Assembly (NCBI GenBank): GCA_023426425.1
Contig: JAFAAT010000151.1
Coordinates: 1-6,070 of the forward strand
Origin: Bacteroidota bacterium
Lineage (GTDB): Bacteria > Bacteroidota > Bacteroidia > Chitinophagales > Chitinophagaceae
Direction of reading: 5' to 3'
DNA: 6,070 nucleotides
The notes under the pieces were generated by a model. That model did no database searches, had not been told where the DNA came from, and worked only from the letters and a program-made list of their open reading frames with translations. Every line of letters starts with the position of its first letter. Position 1 is the first letter of the stretch. Made by a program: the position numbers and the translations under genes. This document shows, piece after piece, positions 1 to 5,683 of the stretch.

Positions 1-12
1 TGCAGAAAAAAT

Positions 13-20
13 TATCTTTG
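13..20 (+). promoter_or_regulatory. Bacteroidota-type -7 promoter element for the lipoprotein gene
   Basis: The octamer TATCTTTG matches the Bacteroidota primary-sigma -7 consensus TAnnTTTG exactly. It ends 14 bases before the ATG at 35, so transcription would begin only a few bases ahead of the start codon. The matching -33 element would lie at or beyond the left window edge and cannot be judged. The spacing to the start codon resembles that of the lpxD element at 5613-5620, which supports both calls. Confidence 0.55.
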
Positions 21-34
21 GCTAGTTTTTTTAC

Positions 35-1075
35 ATGATGAGAAAATTTATTGGTTCGATAATAACACTGGCGGCCTGTATGAGCTGGGTGGGTTGTTCA
101 GAGGATTTTGAGGTTGCTGCTCCGGCTAAAGACATAACGGTTGTATATGGAATGCTGAGGGTTGCAGATACGGCGCACTATGTGCGCATACAGAAAGCGT
201 TTTTGGATGAGCATAAGAGTGCGATATCGATGGCACAGGAGGCGGATTCAAACTTCTATGGTGATCTGGAAGTGAGGATGAAGGAGATAAGCGGGAATAG
301 TGTGATTTCGAATACCCTGTTATCGAGAGTGGACCTGAATACTGAAGGCTATCAGAAGGAGCCGGGGCTGTTTTTCACTAGTCCGAACTATGCATATAAA
401 TACAAGCACACGTTGAATCCTGCATGGAGGTACCGGCTGGTGATTACGAATCCTGCTACCGGGGATGTAGATTCTTCGGAGGTGGCGCTTGTAGACACTT
501 CGAAGTTGCACTTTCATTCTTTCCCCTCAGTTATCAAGTTTGCAAATCTGGAATTCGATGCTACCCCGCCTACTCGAGTTATTCCGCAATATGGGACAGA
601 GGTTGGATATCTTGAGTGTATTCTCAGGTTTAAGTGGAAGAATGTGAACACGGTGAATGGTTCGATGACTGAGGACTCAGCAGATTTGATAGTAGGCAGT
701 GCGCCTACTGATGTCACCAAGGTAGATGAGTTCCATATTCAGAATGCTGCGATTTATGCGTTTCTGCGAGACGAGATTGGTATTGCGCCGGATAATGTGG
801 TCAGGCATCTGGACAGCTGCCATTTGCTTTTGAATGCTGCAGGCAGGGATTATGCGGTGTATGTGCGTACGAATCAGATACAATCTGGCGGGCTTACTGC
901 TGACCAGATTAAGCCGATCTATACTAACATCCTGGGCACAGACGCGTATGGACTATTTAGTTCGCGGGGAAGTATAGGGCGCTATAATCTTCCGATAGAC
1001 ACGGCCAGCTATGATGCGCTGCGGGCGAACCCGCTCACCCAGCCGTTGAAAATTGTGGGATACTCAACAAACTAG
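35..1075 (+). CDS. Predicted surface-exposed lipoprotein of unknown function (346 aa)
   Basis: The product begins with a lipoprotein signal peptide: basic n-region (Arg3, Lys4), hydrophobic stretch from about 5 to 19, and a lipobox Val-Gly-Cys with the acylated Cys at 21. The residues after the Cys are Ser-Glu-Asp-Phe-Glu; an acidic run here is the known lipoprotein export signal that sends Bacteroidota lipoproteins to the cell surface. The mature part (21-346) has no transmembrane helix and looks beta-rich. The early segment with VVYGML and HYVRIQKAFL recalls the DUF4249-type lipoproteins of this phylum, but I cannot confirm that family. Two ATG codons stand in tandem (35 and 38); either may start translation. 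The gene has its own -7 element upstream and a hairpin terminator downstream, so it is probably transcribed alone. Function unknown; the ORF and lipoprotein call are firm. Confidence 0.9.
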   Translation: MMRKFIGSIITLAACMSWVGCSEDFEVAAPAKDITVVYGMLRVADTAHYVRIQKAFLDEHKSAISMAQEADSNFYGDLEVRMKEISGNSVISNTLLSRVDLNTEGYQKEPGLFFTSPNYAYKYKHTLNPAWRYRLVITNPATGDVDSSEVALVDTSKLHFHSFPSVIKFANLEFDATPPTRVIPQYGTEVGYLECILRFKWKNVNTVNGSMTEDSADLIVGSAPTDVTKVDEFHIQNAAIYAFLRDEIGIAPDNVVRHLDSCHLLLNAAGRDYAVYVRTNQIQSGGLTADQIKPIYTNILGTDAYGLFSSRGSIGRYNLPIDTASYDALRANPLTQPLKIVGYSTN

Positions 1076-1120
1076 CGTTGAAAGATATTGAAGGTTGCCC
1101 CTGTTTCCGGACAGGAGTGA

Positions 1121-1146
1121 CAAAAGCCCCTGGAGAGGGGCTTTTG
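1121..1146 (+). terminator. Perfect hairpin terminator, probably bidirectional
   Basis: An 11-bp perfect stem (CAAAAGCCCCT at 1121-1131, AGGGGCTTTTG at 1136-1146) closes a GGAG loop. It has a GC-rich core, an A run on one side and a T run on the other, so it can act on both strands. It would end the lipoprotein transcript from the left and, from the right, the transcript of the decayed minus-strand gene that stops at 1174. A smaller hairpin (CCTGT at 1100-1104, ACAGG at 1111-1115) lies just upstream. Confidence 0.8.
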
Positions 1147-1173
1147 TGGTTCTGGTGGGTTGGGTGATGGTGA

Positions 1174-1495
1174 TTAGTAATCGACCTGAATCCACCGGAG
1201 GGGGTTGTCCTTACCGTTGTTGAAGGCGAAATAGGTACCTACATCCAACTGGTAGAAGGAGATGCCGAGCCCGATGATGAGTGGGTGGGTGCTATTTGCC
1301 GGCAGGTTGCAAGAGAGCGTGAGCGGAGTGGTGTCGGCCAGGCCTCCGATAGGGAGGCTGGCGGAGGCTGCACTTTCAGTTGTGGGGGGAAGGGCAGGGA
1401 AGTTGACGTCTGTGACGATGTTTTAGGAAGGCTTTGGTGAGGCAGTCGCTGATTGGGTTAGGGTGGATGTGGAGAGGGTGCAGTCGCGCCGCAGG
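1174..1495 (-). pseudogene. Decayed minus-strand gene, C-terminal part still readable
   Basis: Minus-strand reading from 1422 down to the TAA at 1174-1176 gives 82 open codons with a protein-like sequence (begins NIVTDVNFPALPPTTES, includes HPLIIGLGISFYQLDVGTYF, ends NPLRWIQVDY). Third positions are strongly C-rich, unlike the flanking genes but expected of real coding sequence. The frame is broken by an in-frame TAA at 1423-1425. Upstream, the same frame is open again to an ATG at 1582-1584 (it reads VRQTDILRRDCTLSTSTLTQ near 1510-1451). In the 1424-1498 stretch the neighbouring frame reads more naturally (NPISDCLTKAFL), so either one nonsense change or two compensating indels, one in the A run at the TAA, would explain the damage. 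The true 5' end is unknown and may have been overtaken by the dnaK control region. Family not recognised. A sequencing error at the homopolymer is a possible alternative. Confidence 0.5.
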
Positions 1496-1496
1496 A

Positions 1497-1514
1497 TGTC
1501 AGTTTGTCTGACAA
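1497..1514 (+). promoter_or_regulatory. Nested inverted repeats upstream of dnaK (possible operator)
   Basis: TGTCAG (1497-1502) and CTGACA (1508-1513) form a perfect 6-bp inverted repeat around TTTGT. The right half is shared with a second palindrome, TTGTC-T-GACAA (1504-1514). Three TGTC-type half-sites in 18 bases look like a protein-binding site about 86 bases before the dnaK ATG. It does not match the CIRCE/HrcA operator. Seen directly: the repeats. Inferred: a role in heat-shock control. Confidence 0.4.
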
Positions 1515-1534
1515 TATTGCGGGCGTGGGTTGAA

Positions 1535-1549
1535 TGGCATGTTGATTGA
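1535..1549 (+). promoter_or_regulatory. Sigma54-like -24/-12 element before dnaK (tentative)
   Basis: TGGCATG-TTGA-TTGA resembles the RpoN consensus TGGCACG-N4-TTGC with correct spacing. The -24 half is good, but the invariant GC of the -12 half reads GA, which would weaken or abolish it. Transcription would start near 1560, giving a leader of about 40 AT-rich bases. No TAnnTTTG element is found in the 100 bases before dnaK; the nearest, TCAGTTTG at 1499-1506, has one mismatch. The dnaK promoter is therefore unresolved. Confidence 0.25.
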
Positions 1550-1599
1550 CCAAACTGGGTAGTAAACCAGATTAAACAGAACATTAATAAGAATTAATT

Positions 1600-3492
1600 A
1601 TGGCAAAAATTATTGGTATAGACTTAGGAACCACCAATTCCTGTGTATCCGTGATGGAGGGTAATGAGCCGGTTGTCATTGCAAATGATGAAGGCAGACG
1701 TACGACTCCGTCTGTGGTAGCATTCCTGAAGAATGGAGAACGTAAGGTTGGTGATCCTGCCAAGCGCCAGGCGATTACGAATCCTACGAACACTATCATG
1801 TCGATAAAGAGGTATATGGGGCGTCGTTTTGACGAAGTGAAAGACGAAATGACCCATAACTCGTATAAGATAGTGAAGGGTGACAATAACACACCACGTG
1901 TGGATATAGATGGCAGAATGTACACGCCACAGGAGATATCTGCGATGATACTTCAGAAGATGAAGAAGACTGCTGAGGATTTTCTGGGTCAGGAAGTGAA
2001 GGAGGCGGTGATTACTGTGCCAGCATATTTTAATGATGCGCAGCGCCAGGCGACTAAAGAAGCCGGTGAGATTGCGGGATTGAATGTGCGCCGTATTATC
2101 AATGAGCCTACAGCAGCGGCACTTGCTTATGGACTTGATAAGCAACATAAAGACAGCAAGATTGCGGTGTTTGACCTTGGTGGTGGTACGTTTGATATTT
2201 CGATCCTGGAACTGGGAGACGGAGTATTTGAAGTGAAGTCGACAAATGGTGACACGCACCTGGGAGGTGATGACTTTGATAAAGTGATCATGGACTGGCT
2301 GGCTGATGAATTTAAGAAAGACGAGGCGGTGGATCTGCATAAGGATCCTATGGCCTGGCAGCGTTTGAAAGAAGCAGCTGAGAAGGCGAAGATTGAGCTT
2401 TCTTCTTCGCAGGAGACGGAGATCAACCTTCCGTATATCACTGCAGTTGATGGCGTGCCTAAGCACCTGGTGAGGAAACTGAGCCGTGCTAAGTTCGAAC
2501 AGCTGGCAGATGCGCTGGTAGAGCGTACGCTGGAGCCATGCCGTAAGGCTTTGAAAGATGCGGGCATGAATACTTCTGAGATTGATGAAGTGATACTGGT
2601 GGGTGGATCTACGCGTATTCCTAAAGTTCAGGAGGTTGTAGAGAAATTCTTTGGCAAGAAGCCGCACCGTGGTGTGAACCCGGATGAAGTGGTAGCGATT
2701 GGAGCTGCTATCCAGGGTGGTGTATTGACAGGAGATGTAAAAGACGTACTGCTGCTGGATGTGACGCCGCTTTCTCTGGGTATTGAGACCATGGGTGGTG
2801 TGATGACAAGGCTGATTGAGGCCAACACGACTATTCCTACGAAGAAGAGCGAAGTCTTTTCTACGGCGAGTGACAACCAGCCGAGTGTGGAGATAAATGT
2901 GCTGCAAGGTGAGCGTCCGATGGCGAAGGATAACAAGTCGCTGGGTAGGTTTATCCTTGATGGAATACCACCTGCGCCGCGTGGAGTGCCACAGGTTGAA
3001 GTAGTATTTGATATCGATGCTAACGGTATCCTTCATGTGACGGCAAGAGATAAAGGAACGGGCAAGCAGCAGAACATCAGGATTGAGGCTGGTTCGGGGC
3101 TGAGCAAGGAGGAGATTGAAAAGATGAAGAACGAGGCTAAGGCTAATGAAGAGGCAGACAGGCAGGTACGAGAGCGCGTGGAGAAGCTGAATACTGCGGA
3201 TGGATTGATCTTTAACACAGAGAAGCAGTTGAAGGAGTTTGGTGATAAGATTCCTGCAGATGAGAAGAGCAAGATTGAATCTGCTTTGGCGAAGCTGAAG
3301 GAAGCTCATAAATCTGAGGATCTTGCGGCTATTGATCCGGCTGTGGAAGAGCTTAATGCAGCATGGCAGGCGGCGAGCCAGCATATCTATAATGCCCAGC
3401 AACAGCCTGGAGGCAATGGTTCTGCGGGACCGGAAGCAGCTGGCGGCAATGATGGCGGTGTAGCTGATGCTGAGTATGAAGAAGTGAAATAA
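1600..3492 (+). CDS. dnaK: Molecular chaperone DnaK (Hsp70), 630 aa
   Basis: DnaK is the cytosolic ATP-dependent Hsp70 that binds exposed hydrophobic segments and works with DnaJ and GrpE. The protein is full length (E. coli 638). The nucleotide-binding domain covers about 1-380: phosphate-1 motif IDLGTTNS at 7-14, Lys70 at the catalytic position, NEPTAAA from 168, phosphate-2 motif DLGGGTFD at 192-199 with Thr197 matching the E. coli autophosphorylated Thr199, and adenosine motif VGGSTRIP at 334-341. The interdomain linker DVLLLDV is at 382-388, followed by the beta-sandwich substrate domain and helical lid, then a Gly/Gln/Ala-rich tail ending in EEVK, typical of bacterial DnaK. The ATG at 1600 gives the canonical MAKIIGIDLGTTNS start; there is no Shine-Dalgarno, only an AT-rich leader. 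No dnaJ or grpE lies beside it, and a terminator follows directly, so it appears monocistronic. Confidence 0.99.
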   Translation: MAKIIGIDLGTTNSCVSVMEGNEPVVIANDEGRRTTPSVVAFLKNGERKVGDPAKRQAITNPTNTIMSIKRYMGRRFDEVKDEMTHNSYKIVKGDNNTPRVDIDGRMYTPQEISAMILQKMKKTAEDFLGQEVKEAVITVPAYFNDAQRQATKEAGEIAGLNVRRIINEPTAAALAYGLDKQHKDSKIAVFDLGGGTFDISILELGDGVFEVKSTNGDTHLGGDDFDKVIMDWLADEFKKDEAVDLHKDPMAWQRLKEAAEKAKIELSSSQETEINLPYITAVDGVPKHLVRKLSRAKFEQLADALVERTLEPCRKALKDAGMNTSEIDEVILVGGSTRIPKVQEVVEKFFGKKPHRGVNPDEVVAIGAAIQGGVLTGDVKDVLLLDVTPLSLGIETMGGVMTRLIEANTTIPTKKSEVFSTASDNQPSVEINVLQGERPMAKDNKSLGRFILDGIPPAPRGVPQVEVVFDIDANGILHVTARDKGTGKQQNIRIEAGSGLSKEEIEKMKNEAKANEEADRQVRERVEKLNTADGLIFNTEKQLKEFGDKIPADEKSKIESALAKLKEAHKSEDLAAIDPAVEELNAAWQAASQHIYNAQQQPGGNGSAGPEAAGGNDGGVADAEYEEVK

Positions 3493-3510
3493 ATGAAGAT
3501 TAGATTGAGA

Positions 3511-3544
3511 AAACAGCTGTCCTGAGAGGGGCGGCTGTTTTTTT
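3511..3544 (+). terminator. Intrinsic terminator of dnaK
   Basis: A 12-bp stem pairs AAACAGCTGTCC (3511-3522) with GGGCGGCTGTTT (3529-3540), including two G-U pairs, around a TGAGAG loop. Seven T residues run from 3538 to 3544. It begins 18 bases after the dnaK stop codon and separates dnaK from the small gene downstream. Confidence 0.9.
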
Positions 3545-3545
3545 A

Positions 3546-3588
3546 TTAATTGTTAATTGAGAATTGATATTTGATAATTGATAGTTTG
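3546..3588. repeat. Imperfect heptamer tandem repeat (about 6 units)
   Basis: Consecutive 7-base units read TTAATTG, TTAATTG, AGAATTG, ATATTTG, ATAATTG (3546-3580), followed by an 8-base variant ATAGTTTG (3581-3588). The shared core is AATTG/ATTTG with a fixed 7-base period. It lies in the gap between the dnaK terminator and the small basic-protein gene, so it could contain that gene's promoter, though no unit gives an exact TAnnTTTG. Confidence 0.7.
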
Positions 3589-3629
3589 GGGGCATGGCTT
3601 TTTGAGGTTTATTGCTAAAACCCTGGATT

Positions 3630-3809
3630 ATGAAAGGATCAAGAAATCAGAGTAACAGGCAGAGCAAAACGTATATTTCCAATATCCCGAGGCCGGAGAA
3701 TAAAGATAATCTGGACAGCAGGGAGCGGAAGGATAATACTTATAAGGAAAGGACGAATAAAGAGGGACGAAAACCGAACAGCCGTGACAGAGATAAGCAC
3801 GGAGCATAG
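3630..3809 (+). CDS. Small, highly basic, probably disordered protein (59 aa)
   Basis: From the ATG at 3630 the product has 59 residues: 17 Lys/Arg, 9 Asp/Glu and 8 Asn, with only Ile16, Ile19 and Leu28 as bulky aliphatic residues. It has no signal peptide and no membrane segment, and should be soluble and disordered. The centre, NIPRPENKDNLDSRE (18-32), is the least biased part and might be a conserved core. A TTG at 3612 would add six residues (LKPWI before Met); the ATG is preferred because it starts the uniformly hydrophilic sequence. Evidence that it is a real gene: it sits alone between two strong terminators, and its TAG stop (3807-3809) touches the next terminator stem. Function unknown. 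By composition it could bind nucleic acid or act as a stress-related hydrophilic protein, but nothing in the sequence proves either. The transcript could alternatively act as a small RNA. Confidence 0.6.
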   Translation: MKGSRNQSNRQSKTYISNIPRPENKDNLDSRERKDNTYKERTNKEGRKPNSRDRDKHGA

Positions 3810-3838
3810 AAAAAAGAGGGCGCGGCCCTCTTTTTTTT
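3810..3838 (+). terminator. Strong intrinsic terminator of the small gene
   Basis: A perfect 12-bp stem (AAAAAAGAGGGC at 3810-3821 with GCCCTCTTTTTT at 3825-3836) closes a 3-base GCG loop and runs into T residues to 3838. The A and T runs on both sides make it potentially bidirectional. It starts at the base after the small gene's stop codon and lies 41 bases before the next ATG, leaving little room for a promoter for the barrel gene. Confidence 0.92.
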
Positions 3839-3869
3839 GATTGCGAAAGTCGAAATTCGATGAAGATAT

Positions 3870-3874
3870 GGAGG
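3870..3874 (+). promoter_or_regulatory. Shine-Dalgarno GGAGG deciding the start at 3880
   Basis: GGAGG lies 5 bases before the ATG at 3880. This is unusual here because the other genes in the window start without such a site, and it is the main support for the ATG at 3880 over the in-frame TTG at 3967. Confidence 0.45.
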
Positions 3875-3879
3875 TGTGA

Positions 3880-4647
3880 ATGTCTGGAAACTCAAACTGC
3901 GTTAAGTGCCTGGGCCTTGATCCAGGAAGGGTGAGACGCACAATCGCGCGTCTTTACGGTGCGGGTTTGCATATCTATTTCTTTGTATTAGCGTTAACAA
4001 TGACCACGATGGCCAGTGGGCAGTCGGTGGAAGTGTATGGTGGGGGCGGGCTTTCATTTGATGGGTTCTTCAGGGATGAAGAGATTAGTAAAATAAAGTC
4101 TTCACAGACATTCCTGGTGAGTCCTGTGGCTGCATTGGGAGTGCGGTATCAGACGAACCAGAACTTTGATATTATGCTGGATGGGTCGCTTGGGCTTAAC
4201 AGGATACAGCTGCCCGTGCCTGATGGTTCGGAACATAGTCTGCGATATGAACAAATAGCTGCACTGGTGCTGGCGGGAAGTGGGTTGAATATTCATCTGG
4301 CAAATGATAGAGTGCTTACTCCCTCGGTTCATCTTGGTGCTGGCTTTTTTGATTTCTGGAAACTCGAGACTGATGATCCGCTATCGCAGCAGAGGGATTT
4401 CAAGACTGACAGGTGGACAGTGGTGTGTGGTGCGGGGCTGGAGTATCAGTTTAAGATATTTGTGCCTACGGGCGTGAACTTCCGCCTGATCTATACACCG
4501 CTTGATATCTTTAGGGAGCCAGTGGAGTATGAGGTTCAGGGGCCTAATGGTGTTGAGCTACTTAAGTTGCAGGGAAAGCTATTGCAACTGCAACTGAGTT
4601 ACAGGATCTATATTCCGGTGTACAGTGCCGCCCGGGGGAGGCGATAA
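3880..4647 (+). CDS. Secreted protein, probable outer-membrane beta-barrel (255 aa)
   Basis: A hydrophobic stretch at 31-45 (IYFFVLALTMTTMAS region) ends in Ala-Ser-Gly before Gln48, a plausible signal-peptidase I site, so the mature part runs from about 48 to 255. It shows repeated amphipathic strands of alternating residues: GGGGLSF (54-60), VAALGVRY (83-90), FDIMLDGSLGLN (96-107), the 123-140 stretch, SVHLGAGFFDFW (149-160), VVCGAGLEYQF (181-191), VNFRLIYTPL (199-208) and LLQLQLSYRIYI (234-245). About eight strands fit a small OmpA/OmpW-like barrel; no family was identified with certainty. Residues 1-29 ahead of the hydrophobic core are long for a signal peptide but carry Arg18-20 and Arg24 as an n-region. 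The true start could be TTG 3967, giving LHIYFFVLAL directly. The gene converges on lpxD, with 4 bases between the stop codons. Its ligand or role is unknown. Confidence 0.85.
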   Translation: MSGNSNCVKCLGLDPGRVRRTIARLYGAGLHIYFFVLALTMTTMASGQSVEVYGGGGLSFDGFFRDEEISKIKSSQTFLVSPVAALGVRYQTNQNFDIMLDGSLGLNRIQLPVPDGSEHSLRYEQIAALVLAGSGLNIHLANDRVLTPSVHLGAGFFDFWKLETDDPLSQQRDFKTDRWTVVCGAGLEYQFKIFVPTGVNFRLIYTPLDIFREPVEYEVQGPNGVELLKLQGKLLQLQLSYRIYIPVYSAARGRR

Positions 4648-4651
4648 TGAA

Positions 4652-5596
4652 CTATTTAGCGGTGAGCTTCTCCCAGATTTCGGGAATGCGCTTGATCCAG
4701 TTGAGCTCCTTCATCTTTGATTTTGCGTCTTCTACGGGGCTGCCGAAATACACTTTGCCGCCGTCTATGCTTGAGGGAACGCCGCTTTGCGCGTAGACTA
4801 CAGCACCTTTTCCGATGGTGAGGTCTTTGCTAACGCCAACTTGTCCCCAAAGGATGACTTCGTCTTCTATTATAGCCTTACCACCTACACCCACCTGGGC
4901 TGCGAAGAGACAGTTGCGGCCGATGACTGCACCGTGGCCGATGTGTACGTGGTTGTCGAATTTGGTTCCCTGACCGATGATGGTATCACCGCTCACGCCT
5001 TTATCTATGGTGCAGCAGGCACCTATTTCTACATCGTCGTGGATGATGACCCTACCGCAGCTCACGAGCTTATCGTACTGGACAGCTCTTTCTTTTCTTC
5101 TCTTGAAATAAAAGGCGTCGGCTCCAATAACTGTGCCTGCGTGGATAATGACATTGTCGCCAATGACAGTGTGATCGTAGATGGTGACGTTGGGATGAAT
5201 GAGGCAGTTGCTGCCGATGCGGACATGGTTGCCAATGAAGACGCCGGGCATGATCTGGGTACCCTCCCCTATTGAGGCTGAGTCGCTGATCTGCTTATCT
5301 GAAGGTTGGAACGGACGGAAGTGGTTGACCAGTTTTACATAGGCGGAGAATGGGTCTTGATGGACGAGCAGCGTTTTGCCGGGAGGACAGTCGACCACTT
5401 TATTGATAAGGATGATGGTAGCGGCTGAGTTGAGGCATTTGTTGTAGTACTTCTCGAAGTCGACAAATGAGATGTCGCCTGGTTCGACCTTGTGAATTTC
5501 ATTGAGACCTGTTACCTTCTGCTCTGCATCACCTTTGATGTCTGCACCAATGAACTCTGCGACCCATTTCACAGGAACCGGCTGTTCCAGCTTCAT
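4652..5596 (-). CDS. lpxD: UDP-3-O-acylglucosamine N-acyltransferase, LpxD family (314 aa)
   Basis: LpxD transfers a 3-hydroxyacyl chain from acyl carrier protein to the amino group of UDP-3-O-acylglucosamine, the third step of lipid A synthesis in the cytoplasm. The N-terminal uridine-binding domain covers about 1-100 (VTGLNEIHKVEPGDISFV at 28-45). A left-handed beta-helix of hexapeptide repeats follows from about 106 to 275 (such as IGEGTQ, IGNHVR, IGDNVI, IGRNCL), then a short C-terminal helical tail. The family motifs GADAFYF (158-164), VEIGACCTIDKG (189-200) and DNHVHIGHGAVIG (214-226) are present; His221 aligns with the catalytic His239 of E. coli. At 314 residues it is shorter than E. 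coli LpxD (341), mainly at the C-terminus. No lpxC, fabZ or lpxA is adjacent, so it may be a second, stand-alone LpxD paralogue, or a related sugar N-acyltransferase. The ATG at 5596 lies 16 bases after a -7 element. The family is secure, the exact substrate less so. Confidence 0.9.
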   Translation of the reverse strand: MKLEQPVPVKWVAEFIGADIKGDAEQKVTGLNEIHKVEPGDISFVDFEKYYNKCLNSAATIILINKVVDCPPGKTLLVHQDPFSAYVKLVNHFRPFQPSDKQISDSASIGEGTQIMPGVFIGNHVRIGSNCLIHPNVTIYDHTVIGDNVIIHAGTVIGADAFYFKRRKERAVQYDKLVSCGRVIIHDDVEIGACCTIDKGVSGDTIIGQGTKFDNHVHIGHGAVIGRNCLFAAQVGVGGKAIIEDEVILWGQVGVSKDLTIGKGAVVYAQSGVPSSIDGGKVYFGSPVEDAKSKMKELNWIKRIPEIWEKLTAK

Positions 5597-5612
5597 ATGT
5601 AAGTAGTTTGGG

Positions 5613-5620
5613 CAAAAATA
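5613..5620 (-). promoter_or_regulatory. Bacteroidota-type -7 promoter element for lpxD
   Basis: On the minus strand the octamer TATTTTTG matches TAnnTTTG exactly and ends 16 bases before the lpxD ATG, implying a very short leader. A TTTG lies only 11 bases further upstream (within 5631-5640), too close for a standard -33 element, so only the -7 half is supported. Confidence 0.5.
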
Positions 5621-5683
5621 GTTTCTTTAGTCAAAGGCGATTGGATATTAATTTCGGGCTATCAACTTAACATCCTGGCAGGC

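Noticed and set aside
1500..1599. CIRCE (HrcA) operator before dnaK
   Set aside because: I looked for TTAGCACTC-N9-GAGTGCTAA or a near match and found none; the inverted repeats present have a different sequence.
1584..1925. 113-codon minus-strand frame over the dnaK start
   Set aside because: It lies almost wholly opposite the conserved N-terminus of DnaK and is a different frame from the pseudogene further left; no independent coding signal.
1624..3402. Very long (592-codon) open frame antisense to dnaK
   Set aside because: It mirrors dnaK codon bias, a well-known artefact of hsp70 genes. Its translation is rich in His, Arg and Leu with no domain, and the dnaK strand has unmistakable motifs.
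3860..3934. 24-codon frame MKIWRCECLETQ... as a separate gene
   Set aside because: It is too short, its composition is unconvincing, and the only Shine-Dalgarno nearby lies inside it and fits the ATG at 3880; noted only as a possible leader.
4629..4644. GC-rich near-palindrome GCCGCCCGGGGGAGGC at the end of the barrel gene as a terminator
   Set aside because: Full pairing would leave a loop of only two bases with an internal G-A mismatch, and no T tract follows on either strand.
4787..5275. 162-codon plus-strand frame opposite lpxD
   Set aside because: It is a shadow of the hexapeptide repeats: the regular spacing of Val, Asp and Ala reflects the antisense of repeated I-G-x-x motifs. No signal peptide, ribosome site or promoter was seen.
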